NCBI RefSeq assembly: GCF_004359215.1
Contig: NC_090628.1
Coordinates: forward strand, 1,250,555-1,294,048
DNA from: Bremia lactucae
Taxonomy: Eukaryota > Oomycota > Peronosporomycetes > Peronosporales > Peronosporaceae
DNA: 43,494 nt
Direction: 5' to 3'
Below, piece after piece: positions 31,790 to 43,058 of the stretch. Position numbers and translations under genes: made by a program. Within the stretch, counting starts at the first letter, position 1, and each line of letters starts with the position of its first letter. The notes beneath the pieces were generated by a model. The model saw only the letters and a list, made by a program, of their open reading frames with translations, was not told where the DNA came from and ran no database searches.

Positions 31790-32160
31790 ATATGTTCAGT
31801 AGAAGGCTATCTGATGAACGAGAGGCAGGTGTCGACACGGCTTTATGCTGCAGTTTATGCATGGCTCGTACTTTTTGAGCCATGGTAATTGTAGGATGAC
31901 ATCAAATTTGTCATTTAAATTTAGCACGATAAAATCGTCATCGTACAGTTTACCCTTTAACGTGTATTGGATAGCAACTACACGTTTCTTTACTGTTATA
32001 GATGCGCATGCTGCTAGGCCCACTGTCATCGTCGTTAGAGGGATATCGCGCTCAATACTTTGAGTCTGCGATCTTCGAGCGATTGGCGTCGAATCAAATA
32101 TTTCGACACCCACAATCGACTAGGGACTTTAGCGGCAAATTATATGTTTGCCACAATTAT
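31790..32160 (-). pseudogene. Gypsy aspartic protease of the nested element
   Basis: On the minus strand SLVDCGC is followed in another frame by TMTVGLAACASITVKKRVVA and FDVILQLPWLKKYEPC, matching the protease at 14724-15400. DCG at the active site is shared with that copy. The Gly of ILG reads Gln here. The frame is broken between the two motifs. Confidence 0.82.
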
Positions 32161-32264
32161 TTTTAAGGTGAAGAGGTTTATTTTATCACCTGGGCAGTAA
32201 GTTGCACACAATGTTTGTGTGTGAGAAGCAACTTTCGCCAAAAGTCCAGCAAATTCTTTTGACG

Positions 32265-32460
32265 TTACTGATTCAGCAAAGCGCTCCACACCTCTGACCT
32301 CAACCGTAATTTTTGACGATCGCCACGCTGTTGCGAAAACGCAATAGCGTTGAATTCGCGTCCTTCGTAACTTGTAGAGCGAGGTTTCTCGCTCTTCATA
32401 TACGAGAGGTCCATAGGCTCTAAACCTATGATTCCTCGTCTAGCGCTGCCGAAATTAGCG
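32265..32460 (-). pseudogene. Gypsy gag remnant, 5'-truncated
   Basis: GLEPMDLSYMKSEKPRS matches PEPMDLSYVESERPR, the linker before the zinc knuckle of the gag at 15377-16527. The capsid part and the 5' LTR are absent, so the element is truncated here, about 300 bp before the start of PPWD1. Confidence 0.75.
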
Positions 32461-32783
32461 TTCCGGACGCTTGGGGAATCCAGCGACATTTTGCGAATTC
32501 AGACCGATGCTGTTTTTGCATCGAATCTGTGAAGTCTTTAACATGCCGAGACGACGACGTTGGGGTGTGCCAACCTTTGTATAGTGACAAAAAGAATCGC
32601 AGTCCTGGCTTGTGACTAGGTCGTGCAAGATAAGCAAAGGGGGCTTGGATCTGCGCCCCATAACGAATCAGTCAATAAAATACAATAATTACTTTTTTTA
32701 CCAACCACGAATTTGGATAATTTTCGTGTGTTTAGGTAATTACATCTATCTTCCAATTCAGTGTGGTGTACACCATCAAAAAC

Positions 32784-34670
32784 ATGCCGGCAAAGCATTC
32801 GCGCGACGAGCTTTCGGGCAGCTCGGATGATGAGGGACCAATGCCGATGCCCATGCCACTTCCACCAGTCAAGAAGAGGACTAAGACGCTGCCATTTGAA
32901 TCAATGTACTTAAATAACTTGCCAAGTGCGGCCATGTACGAGCGCAGTTTCATGCATCGCACCACCGTCTCGCACGTACTGGTGGCCCCCGAGACGCAAT
33001 TTATCATAACAGCTAGCGTAGATGGCCACGTCAAATTTTGGAAGAAAATGGGCAAAGGAATTGAGTTCGTGAAACATTACAAGGCCCATCTGAGCGAGAT
33101 TTGCGGTCTGGCCGTGTCGGCCGACGGTCTACGACTGTGCAGTACGTCAGCCGACCGCAGCATTAAATTCTACGACGTGCTGGCGTTTGATATGGTCAAC
33201 ATGCTTAGCGTGACATATACACCAGCTGAATGCTGTTGGATCTCAGCCAAAGGCGCAATTGATCCTAAAGTCGTGGTCGCGGACAAGGCGAGTTCAGTCC
33301 TACGGATCTACACGGCCGAGAGCTCATCCAATGAGCCTGTGCACGTCATTAGTAAACTTCATGCGGCGTCTGTTACGGCTCTGTGCTATAATGCCATGGC
33401 CAACTGCGTGATTTCGGCCGACCACAACGGGTTGCTTGAGTATTGGGACGCCGATACGTATGTCTTTCCACGGAAGGAACCTCGAGCGATTCAGTTTAAA
33501 TTCAAAAGCGAGACCGATCTTTTTGAGTTGGCCAAGTGTAAGACATTCGCGACGGCCATTGATGTCTCGCTAAACGGCCAGAGCTTTGTCGTGTCGGCCA
33601 AGGACAATCAAATTCGAGTCTTTCGATTCGCCACGGGCAAGTTGCGACGCAAGTACGATGAGAGTCTGACCGTGTTTGAAGACGCACAGGCGGACGAAGC
33701 ACTGCATTTGGATGCTCTTGACTTTGGCCGACGCGCTGCGGTAGAGCGAGAATTGGCTAACTCGGACGTTGTCTCAAATTGTGTATTTGACGAATCGGGC
33801 TTTTTCATCTTGTACGCGACGCTCGTTGGGATCAAGGTCGTAAATATTGAGACGAATACCGTCGCTCGGGTGCTTGGCAAAGTGGAAAACTCGGACCGTT
33901 TCTTGCGTTTGAATCTGTTTCAGGGAAAGCCAAAGGTGAGTACGCAGTTTGAAAAGCATCTCAAGGCGACGTCGGGACTGAAGTACGAAGCTCAAGTGAT
34001 GACGGATGCTATTAATGAACGAGACTTGATTGATCCAACTCTATTCTGTACATCGTTTAAACGCAATCGTTTCTTTCTCTTCTCATCTCGAGAACCTGAA
34101 GACGACGAGCAGCAAGCCACTGGAACGGGTCGCGATGTTTTGAATGAAAAACCTACGCTCGAAGAAGCCCAAGTCGCGACGGAGTCGAGTTCAGTCATTT
34201 CTGGACACACGGCTGTGATGCATACTACAATGGGTGATATTACACTCAAGCTGTTTGGAAAAGAGTGTCCACGAACTGTTGAAAACTTTTGTACCCATGC
34301 TCGCAATGGGTACTACGACAATTTAATTTTTCATCGTGTGATCAAAAACTTTATGGTCCAAACGGGTGACCCACAGGGGGATGGAACTGGTGGAGAATCG
34401 ATATGGGGTGGAGAGTTTGAAGACGAGTTTCACCGGAATTTACGACACGATCGGCCGTTTACTTTATCGATGGCCAACGCTGGCCCCAGCACGAATGGAT
34501 CGCAATTTTTCATCACGACTGTGCCGACTCCGTGGCTCGACAATAAACATACTGTGTTCGGACGCGTCGAAAACGGCAAGGATGTCGTCTCTAGCATTGA
34601 AAACACCCGCGTGGACAAGTCGGATAAGCCAGTTGAAGACATTAAGATTATTAATATTGATATTGCTTAG
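32784..34670 (+). CDS. PPWD1: WD40-repeat cyclophilin, PPWD1 orthologue
   Basis: An intronless 628-aa frame. I prefer the second Met ([17 protein letters not shown]), although the frame extends seven codons further to 32763. WD40 repeats occupy about residues 60-330 ([40 protein letters not shown]). The C-terminal about 155 residues are a cyclophilin-type peptidyl-prolyl isomerase: [35 protein letters not shown] and [14 protein letters not shown], so the catalytic Arg, the Gln of the pocket and the cyclosporin-site Trp are all present. Known family members (about 646 aa in human) act in the spliceosome. It ends 49 bp from the convergent carrier pseudogene. No lesions seen. Confidence 0.96.
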   Translation: MPAKHSRDELSGSSDDEGPMPMPMPLPPVKKRTKTLPFESMYLNNLPSAAMYERSFMHRTTVSHVLVAPETQFIITASVDGHVKFWKKMGKGIEFVKHYKAHLSEICGLAVSADGLRLCSTSADRSIKFYDVLAFDMVNMLSVTYTPAECCWISAKGAIDPKVVVADKASSVLRIYTAESSSNEPVHVISKLHAASVTALCYNAMANCVISADHNGLLEYWDADTYVFPRKEPRAIQFKFKSETDLFELAKCKTFATAIDVSLNGQSFVVSAKDNQIRVFRFATGKLRRKYDESLTVFEDAQADEALHLDALDFGRRAAVERELANSDVVSNCVFDESGFFILYATLVGIKVVNIETNTVARVLGKVENSDRFLRLNLFQGKPKVSTQFEKHLKATSGLKYEAQVMTDAINERDLIDPTLFCTSFKRNRFFLFSSREPEDDEQQATGTGRDVLNEKPTLEEAQVATESSSVISGHTAVMHTTMGDITLKLFGKECPRTVENFCTHARNGYYDNLIFHRVIKNFMVQTGDPQGDGTGGESIWGGEFEDEFHRNLRHDRPFTLSMANAGPSTNGSQFFITTVPTPWLDNKHTVFGRVENGKDVVSSIENTRVDKSDKPVEDIKIINIDIA

Positions 34671-34719
34671 GTCCGACACAAAGTCCTTCTTCAAATTATA
34701 GCCTCCTCTGCCGTTTGAC

Positions 34720-35803
34720 CTATTGTTCCTTGGTCATGACAAGTAAAGCACTTTTAAGAACCGTGTTGAAAAGTTGTGCGGAGCAGCCCTTAAAATAACC
34801 ACGAAGGCCTTCCAGCTCACCAATACCCTGAAGTACCTCTACTATCGAAGTATACATGTTTGCATGTGCATTGTCACTTTTTTGTGCTTGCAGCAGCACC
34901 TTTGCACGAATAAAAGGGTAAGTGAGAATGGTTGCTGCTGCCTTCGCAATAGCCGCGAGAAGAAATGCCTCCAGCACCGTAAGTGAGCTCACGCACTGGG
35001 CATTATCAGCCGCCATTTTGGAGTGCCGTAGCTGCGCTTTTAATGTTTCGAGATTGTGTAGTTAATGAATGGATTGCTGACCTCAAATACGTAACATATC
35101 CCTTCCAGAATGACCAAAATCCAATCTCGGCATGAATTTTCTTAGCAACACCAATCATGGTACGTTGTTGCGGCGCTTTTTTCTCACATTTAATACCAGT
35201 ACCATTGCATTGATCATCACGGGACTGAATCTGAGCGCGTGCATTAATCATCTCTAGTGGAAGAGTCATGGTCGTGTCAAGGGCTCCAGCTGTCGAAGCC
35301 ATGAGAAGACTCATTCCCGTAGAGACGGGCTCGCTCGAGTGTTTTTCAACTGCCGTTTTGAGGAACGAATATCAATAGAAACAGGCAAAGTTTGAAAGCA
35401 CTGTGTGCGCAGCTTTCGATCTCCAACCAGCAAAGAGACCATCGATTCCTTCCTGGCGATACATTAACCATACGGCCACAAACAGGTTGTGCGTTTTGTT
35501 GTTGCGAATTGATACTAATGTGCTCTTGGTATTTCTCGTCTCTCTTTCTTTACCAATGTCTACGTCCATGTCTACGTCCACCTGATGCCGCGTCTTTACT
35601 ACGTCGAGTGGGTGGAGCAACAGAGCGGCAATTAGCGTACCCGTGGCACCTGCCTGCAACAGCCATAAAAGTTTGTATCTTTTGATGATCTTGCATTTGT
35701 TGGTTCTGACAAAACGACACAGCTTTTAATATTTAATGTGCAAAACACTTACGGAGGCATCCACGAAGGTTTTAAAGGCGGGAGATGCAGAGCTCTTGGT
35801 CAT
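34720..35803 (-). pseudogene. Mitochondrial-carrier family protein, PMP34/SLC25A17-like, broken
   Basis: Exon 1 is 35803-35753 (MTKSSASPAFKTFVDAS). After a 99-nt intron (GTAAGT donor, TTGCAG acceptor), exon 2 runs from 35653. The three carrier repeats have signatures HPLDVVKTR, LPLEMINAR and YPFIRAKVLLQ. The end GYFKGCSAQLFNTVLKSALL resembles PMP34, the peroxisomal ATP/CoA-type carrier. Lesions are a TGA at 35372-35374 in the middle of FACFY-YSFLK, and two one-base losses around 35075 and 35045, after which NPFINYT and the KMAADNAQ region lie in different frames. All three look like recent single changes, so this is either a young pseudogene or sequence error. The assignment to PMP34 is inference from the end and signatures. 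Confidence 0.82.
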
Positions 35804-36214
35804 GTATGTCGAAGGTCGGGAGAAATCAGGTTACTTAATGTAGGCGACAGATGCCTTTGAGCTACGTTTTGGCTCAAAAGACGGGGATCACTTCTAAGTA
35901 ATTCATCAGAAAACCTGCGATATTCACAGAGTAATCACTAAGATCTAAAAGTGTGCGAAACATTAAAGGACTCGCATTTATTTTTATAAGGCTGAACTAA
36001 ATGTTTCAGCACAGCCAAATTGTGCTTCGCACCGTCCGATATAACCAATCAAACATTCAACATTTAGGGAGCTGCATGTCAGAAGCATTATATTCGATCA
36101 CGCAGATTTTTTTCAGCTGCCACAGATATAAGCTAAGAAAAACTATTACATCGATTTAATAATCTATTGAGGTACTTCAGCCAGAAGATTTTTTCCTACA
36201 CACAGCTCTAAACT
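35804..36214. other. Intergenic
   Basis: This lies between the 5' end of the carrier (minus) and the 3' end of the zinc transporter (minus). AT-rich; no gene or RNA seen. Confidence 0.45.
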
Positions 36215-37417
36215 CTAGCCGTTATGTTTTGGTGAGTCCTGACCACATTTGAGGTCCGACTTGCAGTTGCGCGGGTAAAGCGTCGCGGTCTTTTCGATCT
36301 GGATTGTCGTGTGGGTAATGCCCATCGACATGAGAAAGCGCTGTGCGGCATGCAATGCCGTCTCTGCATCGTCAGACACCAAGTGAACGCTCAACGACGG
36401 CAGGCCAGCGCTCAGCGACCAAATGTGCAAATCATGCACGGCCACCACGGACGAGCAGCGACGTAACCCTTGCTCAATCTCATCAGCATGAATGCCTTCG
36501 GGTGTGCCTTCCATGAGCACGTGAATACTGTCACCAACGATTCCAATCGTTGTGGCAAGGACCAGGAGAGAGAAAATGAACGTAGCAATGGGATCGGCAA
36601 TTTGCCACTCGGGCTTGTACCAGATGATGCCACCGGCGATGCACACACCGACGCTCTGGACGAAGTCTCCCAGCGCGTGCATGTACGCAGCTTGGATGTT
36701 CAAATTTTCAAGATTTTTTGTGGCCTTGATGGCTTCCTCTTGACCAATTTCAAGGTCTCCGTGGCTGTGTTCGCCATAAGAGTGGCCGTGATTCTCGTGA
36801 GAATGGCCCTGGCCATGCTCCCTTCCTTCGCTTCGCGGTCCTGAGTCGTTACCCCTATGAGCGTGCTTATAACTACTTTCAACACCGTGGGAGTGGCCGT
36901 GACCACCTCCTTCGTGGCTGTGTCCGTGGCCTAGAATATGCATTAGTACGAGGTTGACACACAGGCCAATGCATGCCACAATAAACATAAGTTTGCCATT
37001 CACATGCTCTTTCGGGTCAGGTTTGAGACACTCCATAAAGCGCTCGACCGCAGCGTAAACCAATACCCCCGTGAGTACCCAGATAACCAGTACACTGGTC
37101 ACGGCCCCAATCACCTCAGCCCGTTGAAAGCCAAAGCTCAGACGATTTGAGGCCGGCAGCGTGCTTACCCAGATGGCAAACAAGGAGATGCAAAACCCCG
37201 CAACATCCGAGAGCAAGTGCGCGGCATCTGTCATGATGGCCAGGCTGCCTGCGAGAAAACCTCCGACGATCTCAGCGCACATAAAGAGCAGTGAACAAAC
37301 GCAAGCGAGCTGAAGCTTTCGTTGCGCATTCTTGGCGCCATCGGTAAGCGGAATCCGACGCGATTGCTTGCGGTCTAAACGCGTTCGTGAGCTTTTAAGC
37401 GGTAGCTTTTCGTCCAT
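36215..37417 (-). CDS. Cation diffusion facilitator zinc transporter (ZnT-like)
   Basis: An intact 400-aa frame with no intron. Six hydrophobic segments are visible. The two zinc-coordinating HxxxD motifs that define zinc-selective ZnT proteins are present: H67-D71 in TM2 (DAAHLLSDVAGF) and H247-D251 in TM5 (HALGDFVQS). Between TM4 and TM5 (about 163-220) lies a long His-rich loop (HGHSHEGGGHGHSHG and repeats), typical of vesicular zinc loaders of the ZnT2/3/4/8 group. The C-terminal cytoplasmic domain has VHDLHIWSLSAG. The role inferred is zinc export from cytosol into organelles or out of the cell. It keeps the same direction as the carrier, protease and UBAC2-like genes around it. Confidence 0.95.
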   Translation of the reverse strand: MDEKLPLKSSRTRLDRKQSRRIPLTDGAKNAQRKLQLACVCSLLFMCAEIVGGFLAGSLAIMTDAAHLLSDVAGFCISLFAIWVSTLPASNRLSFGFQRAEVIGAVTSVLVIWVLTGVLVYAAVERFMECLKPDPKEHVNGKLMFIVACIGLCVNLVLMHILGHGHSHEGGGHGHSHGVESSYKHAHRGNDSGPRSEGREHGQGHSHENHGHSYGEHSHGDLEIGQEEAIKATKNLENLNIQAAYMHALGDFVQSVGVCIAGGIIWYKPEWQIADPIATFIFSLLVLATTIGIVGDSIHVLMEGTPEGIHADEIEQGLRRCSSVVAVHDLHIWSLSAGLPSLSVHLVSDDAETALHAAQRFLMSMGITHTTIQIEKTATLYPRNCKSDLKCGQDSPKHNG

Positions 37418-37637
37418 GCTATTGCAATCGTGACGCGCTATCCGTTAGCCACAAAATAAGATTCGTTAAGACAAAATTTGCCACAGCTGTTTTTCTTTGG
37501 GGTAAAGATATACAAATTTCGCTTTAGATTTGAATGTATCTTAAAGAAGTTTATTTGGCGGACAGTTAGACTTTTGCTTTAAACATGTTTCTGAATACTG
37601 TCCAAACATGCAGTACGCAAATCGTCTTTCCCTGCCT

Positions 37638-38911
37638 TCATGCAACGATAGGGTACGAGGCGCAGTCAGCCACACCGCACATGTTAACACCGCGTTTGAT
37701 CTGGAAAAAGCCATCCATGCCCCACTTGGTGCCCCAACTATTTTTAACGATCCAGTGGTTCTTGCCGTCCTCGACACCGTACCCCACAGCCAAAACGGCG
37801 TGATTTACGTCCTTCTCGCCCGAGTGACATTCGGTCGACTCGTAAACACCAGACTTGTAGAATCGAAAGTCTGACACGACTTGAAACGCAATGCTCACGG
37901 GGCCAGCCGAACCCACCGCGGCCTTTAGCTCCTCCTCATCTCGAGTCGTTATATTCATTACCTGGTTCACTTTCACACCAACGTGGTATGTATTAAACTT
38001 GCACTTACCTTCCTTGGCTTCATATGGGTACGTCTATCGTAAGAAAGAGTTTTATTAGCTCGTGAGTGATAATATTGAATACTACACATTAAAGTTACCT
38101 CCTCCGTGTCCAATCCTTGATTGTATTTGATAAATTCGAAAGCGTGCGATGGCAACCCACCATTGCATCCATGATTATCAAAGTTCTGAGCGCAATCGAG
38201 CAGATTTTGCTCCGACAGAATTGTAAATTTGCCATGTTTCAGCTTAACGTGGCTCTCTAGACACCCCGTTGTCGAGAACGTCCAGCACGAGCCGCACTTT
38301 CCTTGGTTCTTTACAGGAGATACGGCCTCATCAGCTCTCCAGTCCTTTTGCGCTGGAACATCACCATATTCTACGCCGTTTGACTCTGTGGCTGAACACT
38401 GCTGCGGAGCGCCCAAGTACCAGCTTTGGAATTCGTCCCATGTGAGATCAGCGAATTCATTCAGTTCCATGGTAAATTTCTTGTCAGCCTTAGTGTTGTG
38501 CATCGCCACAGATCGAGCATTGATCTCAAAGATTCCGCGACGGAGTTCATTCTGCATAGCAGAGTCGTAGCTCTTTGCGTGATGGAATTTCCAGGACTCA
38601 AATAGTCTGCTGAGCTCGGCTGACGTCGACGGGACCGTGGTTAAGTCCCAAGACGAATAAAGTTCCACTTTCTTACATTTAAAAATTGCAGAAGGCAACT
38701 TTTCTGCTTCAGCGATGGTGTAGCAAGACGAAGGAACAGCCGCGCATTCACACCAAGCACAGTGGTTTTTCAAGCAGACATCCTCGGTCGAAGAGCCGTG
38801 ACACGAGCCTTCTTCGCTGACCGAGTATACTATAGGATGTTTACGTGTATCACTTTGAGCGCTAGTGGGAAGGAAGGCAAACACAGCAAGCATTACGACG
38901 GGGAAGATCAT
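37638..38911 (-). CDS. Papain-family cysteine protease, cathepsin L-like
   Basis: Exons are 38911-38099 and 38033-37638 with a 65-nt phase-0 intron, giving 402 aa. I chose the Met at 38911 because MIFPVVMLAVFAFLPTSAQS is a clear signal peptide; an upstream in-frame start at 38968 would bury it. Residues 25-85 carry a Cys-rich segment (CLKNHCAWCECAAVPSSC). The inhibitor I29 prodomain is at about 100-165 (NEFADLTWDEF). The peptidase has QGKCGSCW with Cys209 and oxyanion Gln203, CNGGLP, His349 (DVNHAVLAVGYG) and Asn369 (VKNSWG). All catalytic residues are intact. The product is probably a secreted or lysosomal endopeptidase. The Cys-rich N-terminal segment is an addition I do not know from standard cathepsin L. 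Confidence 0.94.
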
Positions 38912-38996
38912 AGTTGAATCAGATTGCAAAATAGGATCTGCCTTGCCGTAGATTCTGAGAAAGTTCAAATGTTATAATCTCCGATTTTTGTGAGGT

Positions 38997-39048
38997 CATT
39001 GTAATTTACATTGGATACAAAAACTGATACCTTTGGTAAATTACAATG
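38997..39048. repeat. 13-bp inverted repeat
   Basis: CATTGTAATTTAC at 38997-39009 and GTAAATTACAATG at 39036-39048 are exact reverse complements with a 26-nt spacer. They lie upstream of the cathepsin start and downstream of the UBAC2-like stop. It could be a small foldback transposon remnant or a protein-binding site. Confidence 0.7.
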
Positions 39049-39305
39049 AAGAGTTACACCGCACAAAATCCGACATCGTAGTAGTTCAGGTAAATAACCA
39101 TCCATGCTTAGCGAGGTACTATACAAAACTGCTTATAAATTTAAACCTAATAGTAACTTTAGTACCGTCAAAACTATTTGGTTTAGTAGCTGCACCCTTT
39201 AAGAGAATGTAACACGGAATCCTCTCGATTCCAATATCGTAACGTCAATACAAGTACTGGCGAAAACTTCAGAAATCGCTAAATGCCTTGACATAATTAT
39301 GCCCT

Positions 39306-40590
39306 TTACGACCCATTTAAAAGACGATTTGCAGCAGCTTCTACATTATTGTCTGTCGACTGAAGTGCCCGAAGTGCTTGGTGTCTTTCAAACCCAAGTG
39401 CCTATGGTAATAGTCTTTTTTTAGTCTGCATCTTCGTGAAAAAAATCAACTAAAATTTCCTACCGTCAGCTGTTGAATTGCGTCCTCGGATGGAGGAGCA
39501 GCAGCCATGTGAGGGGGCAACATGAAAGCCCCATCAGCTACCGGAGCGCCTCCCGCAGCACCAGGCAGTAACTGGTCTCGAAATCCTTGACCTGCATCGG
39601 CTGGGACCGCTAGGCCGCCTGGATTCAGTCGAGCATTAACTCGTCGCCGTGCCTCAAGAGCACGCCGTTGTCGTTGAAACGCCAAGACGCTCGGAGGCAC
39701 CACATCAAACAGCGGATGCAGCAGACTAAAGATTGAGCACATGAATGATGGCACACGCAGTCGCCCAAGACGTGTTGAGCTAAATAGAAAACCAAGGATT
39801 GAGCCAAATAAAAATGGCAGCAAAGCTTGAACATCGCGAGCAAAAAGCTAGTCAAAGCAGATATGGAAAAGATTTAAAATAAACAGTTTTCAAAGTTTAA
39901 AAAAATCAAGTAAGCCGTACCACGAGCATAAGGATGTATGTGCTCGACTTATCGGTAAAGTAAACCCCCCAAACCCTTAACATCCGTGGATGCAGCTTTG
40001 GAATAAATTCTAGAAAAAATACAAAAGTGAGAATTCTTTTCATTTTCGTCACAGTAACCAACATACTAATATAGTAAACGGCAAAGGCTCCAATGACGGG
40101 ATATGGACCTCCCGGAATGGTATTGGTTAACGAAGGGACAGATCTCAGCGCCACATGCTGCATAACTCCAGATATCAAGAGCGTAAAAAACAAGATACTG
40201 CCAAATTTACGAGAGCCCAATTGCCGCTCCAGTACTCGGAATTGAAACACAAAATAAAGTCCGAGAGACACGGCTAGTCCACTGCACCGTTTCAATTCTG
40301 TAAGTCCTTGACGTTTCAAAAAATTTCGAGTAATAAATACATACTTTTGAAATGTTAATTGACTTGAAAAGAGGCGCCAGTACTGAGATCGACTCAGCAC
40401 TGCGTCCCTATCCAGCGCCAGGAGGTGGCCACGATTAAATAAGAGGCTGGTGGAACTCGCGGCACCAACTGCGATTGAAAAAGCGTACGTCACTGGCGCT
40501 TTGTCTACAAATTTAATGCGTGTGTTAGTTTACGAGTAAGAGAGAGGAACGCTTAGGTACGCACAGAAGCCGCGCAAGTCCCCGTGCATT
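39306..40590 (-). CDS. UBAC2-like rhomboid-fold protein with UBA domain
   Basis: Four proposed exons: 40590-40566, 40504-39921, 39847-39464 and 39401-39306. Introns are 61, 73 and 62 nt, all GT-AG and phase-consistent, giving 362 aa (human UBAC2 is 344). The first junction creates GFYKAPVTY, matching the YKAP of human UBAC2 at the same place. The rhomboid-like membrane part includes VFQFRVLERQLGSRKFGSIL. It lacks visible Ser/His protease residues, as in UBAC2. The last exon supplies the UBA domain: EDAIQQLT then ALGFERHQALRALQST and NNVEAAANRLLNG. UBAC2 works in endoplasmic-reticulum protein quality control with ubiquitin partners. The very short first exon (8 codons) is the least certain part. 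Confidence 0.88.
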
Positions 40591-40936
40591 GTGAGACTTT
40601 GTTGTGCCACGTCGTAAATACTTGGGGCAACATTCTATTCGAGCAACAATACACGATCTCGACGAATTACGGGTAACTTTAACTTTAGATTGAATAAGTT
40701 TTCGAACGACGTATCTTTCACTATTATCTATCGCTGCATCAATTTCTTTGCATTAAGAGTCCTTATTTCCATTGCTTAATGCTTGCTCAACGTTCATTTG
40801 GAACAATTGCAAATCGACCGCTTTAAAATCAAATCGTTCGGAAGGGCTATGAAAGCCCCAAAGCTACGTCGCAGCAGAGTGGCATGCATTTCAATTAGAA
40901 CGAAGGTGCAACTAGGGTAGAGAATTGCAAGGCAAT
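40591..40936. other. Intergenic
   Basis: This lies between the UBAC2-like start and the myosin pseudogene. No gene identified. Confidence 0.4.
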
Positions 40937-42050
40937 TGCGAGAAGGTGCTAGAGTTTGGGTAGCTGACGCCTTGGTGCTGTGTCATATCGGTGATGTACA
41001 GTCAATTGCTATTGATTGCAAAAAAACTGTGCAAATGTACCTTCCGGATGCTGCAGACGTCAAAGTATAGACGTTGGGTATTGATCAGCTCCATACCTTT
41101 GATGCTTCTCACATTGCGGATCATGAGAACGTGGTCTTGATGGAAAATATGCATGAATAGTTACTGCTTTATGTGCTGCACAACGTTTCGAACGTAACGA
41201 GCTATACGTTTACGGACGCCACTTTTTGTTGGAAAAGACTCCGTCTTGAGGTTAATGAACGCAATTGTTACATTTTGAATCAGCTTTTAGCTAGGCCTGA
41301 TCAATAATGGGCGATGGTGAGACTGGCCGGTCACCGTTGCTGCTACGAAATGACGCATGAAACTATATGTACTCAAACATGGCGATTGTGTTGAGACGGA
41401 CAAAGTTGACGAGTCGTAAAAATTTGAGAAGTTTCGGCACTGTTTTGAGCAGCTTGGTATGGACATTTCAAGCTTCCAACGCCCCATGTTCGATTTCTTT
41501 GCCGCCAATTTGCATCTTGGAAACGTAACATTTGATAGTGGTGTTAGTACGTCGTTGTCTATTGGCATTCTCGACATGTTCGGCTTTGAGGTGATGCACC
41601 GCAACAGTTTGAAACAAGTGTGCATTAACTTTACTAATGAAATGTTACTGCAACAGTACATTAAATACGTATTCGAACTGGAGCAAGAACGATATGCGCG
41701 CGAAGGCACTGCCGCATCTTCTGTGGAATTTTAAGACAGTCAGGACTCCCTTGACCTGATGTAAAAGCCACCACTGGGGCTCTTGCCATTGCTAGCGGAA
41801 CAGTTTATGCTTAGGCGCAAGACAACTGGCAAGCAGTTGCTGACGATTCATCGTGGCGACCACTTGGACAAACATCCAAGTTATGCCAAATGACGTTTTA
41901 AGAGGACGAGTTTAGCATTCGACACTACGCTGGAGACGTGACGTATGATATTAATGAATTTCTAGCCAAGAATACTGACCATCTACATGACGACTTGCTG
42001 GATTTACTACATTAAATCCCTCACGACTGTTACATGCCATGTTCAAAAAG
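40937..42050 (+). pseudogene. Myosin heavy chain head, decayed
   Basis: Plus-strand frames give pieces in the right order for a myosin: REGARVWVADALVL (N-terminal SH3-like), ENVVLMENMHE and NVSNVTSYTFTD (start of the motor). Then, at 41400-41735, FFAANLHLGNVTFDSG, SIGILDMFGFEVMHRNSLKQ and VCINFTNEMLLQQYIKYVFE. FSIRHYAGDVTYDINEF and DHLHDDLLDLLH lie at about 41910-42015. Many stops interrupt, and the P-loop/switch I segment is missing between 41230 and 41400, so no ATPase remains. The intron status of the parent cannot be told from this copy, so it could be a processed or simply dying gene. Confidence 0.9.
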
Positions 42051-42607
42051 TCTGCTGCAGTGATCCATCATGAGGCAGCCACAAGCGAGGAGGACCATCG
42101 CGCAAAAAAACCCATGCGGACAATGAACGACGACAATCGTGCCGAGTTGATTTTGCACCCAGGTGGCAGAACTCATGGGTGTGCTGAGGCACACGACACC
42201 GATCTATGTCAAGTGCTTACAGCCCAATAATCTTAAATTCTAAGGGTGGTTTAGCTGCGAGTACGTGATGGTATGATGGCCTGTTTGAGGTCATCCAGAT
42301 TCGATCCTTAAGTCTCAGCGTCTCTTTTCGTGACGGGGTGTACCGTTGCATAAATATTATTTCCTGTAAGGGGAAATTTAAAAGGAATATAAAATTGGGG
42401 AAGTGTTGTTTCTATTCACACCCTTTTTCCTTTCGCACCCTTTCCGCAAATTCTAATAATCACACCCCTCTCTTCCTTAAATCCACACCCTTTCTGCGCA
42501 CAACCATTTGCCCGTGGTATCTGATACGCTTTTTGAAAAAACAGGGTAGAGTAGTCCACAAGGGATGAGAATAGGTGTCGCTGCCCTTGCTGGCGTGAGA
42601 CGCTGAG
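42051..42607. other. Intergenic with no clear gene
   Basis: It may still contain myosin-derived sequence at its left edge. A CACACCC-rich stretch near 42418-42490 is low complexity. Nothing else is supported. Confidence 0.4.
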
Positions 42608-43058
42608 TGTAACGGGGTGTATCGTTACATGAAATTAACACTAAAAGGTTGTTAATTAATATTATCTAAAAGATAGATAATATTTGGAGGATATTACTTT
42701 ATATAGTAATTTCTTGAATTCTTATCCATAAATAGGTATAGGCCATTATGTCTATTTATTCCGCAGACTAATCAGCTGTAGAAGTAATCAAAGAGAGTTA
42801 CAAGATAAGATAGAGATAAGAATTCATTTACATGTTTAGTATTAGGTTATAGTTAAGTCAGCATTTACAAAGATAAATTAACAGACACTTAACTATATTA
42901 ATACAGTTTTCATTTTACCCTCTTAAGTTAACTTGTCTTAAGGGAAGTCTTCCTCTGCACGTACAGTGTACGTCACCTAACGCAAGGCACCACTCACAAC
43001 TGAAGCAGTGTGAAGTGGACTTGTACTGATACAGTACAAGTCATAGTGCCCCGTTACA
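42608..43058 (+). mobile_element. Gypsy LTR, family 1, full, plus orientation
   Basis: 451 bp from TGTAACGGGGTGTATCG to GTGCCCCGTTACA, matching 16671-17098 in the other direction. Flanks (CTGAG before, ACTTG after) are not a target-site duplication. No gag or pol follows; host coding sequence (dolichyl-diphosphatase exon, minus strand) begins at once, so this is a solo LTR or one arm of an inverted pair. Confidence 0.92.

Noticed and set aside
36470..36844. 124-aa plus-strand ORF inside the zinc transporter
   Set aside because: It is antisense to the ZnT coding frame, and the intact HxxxD motifs show which strand is real.
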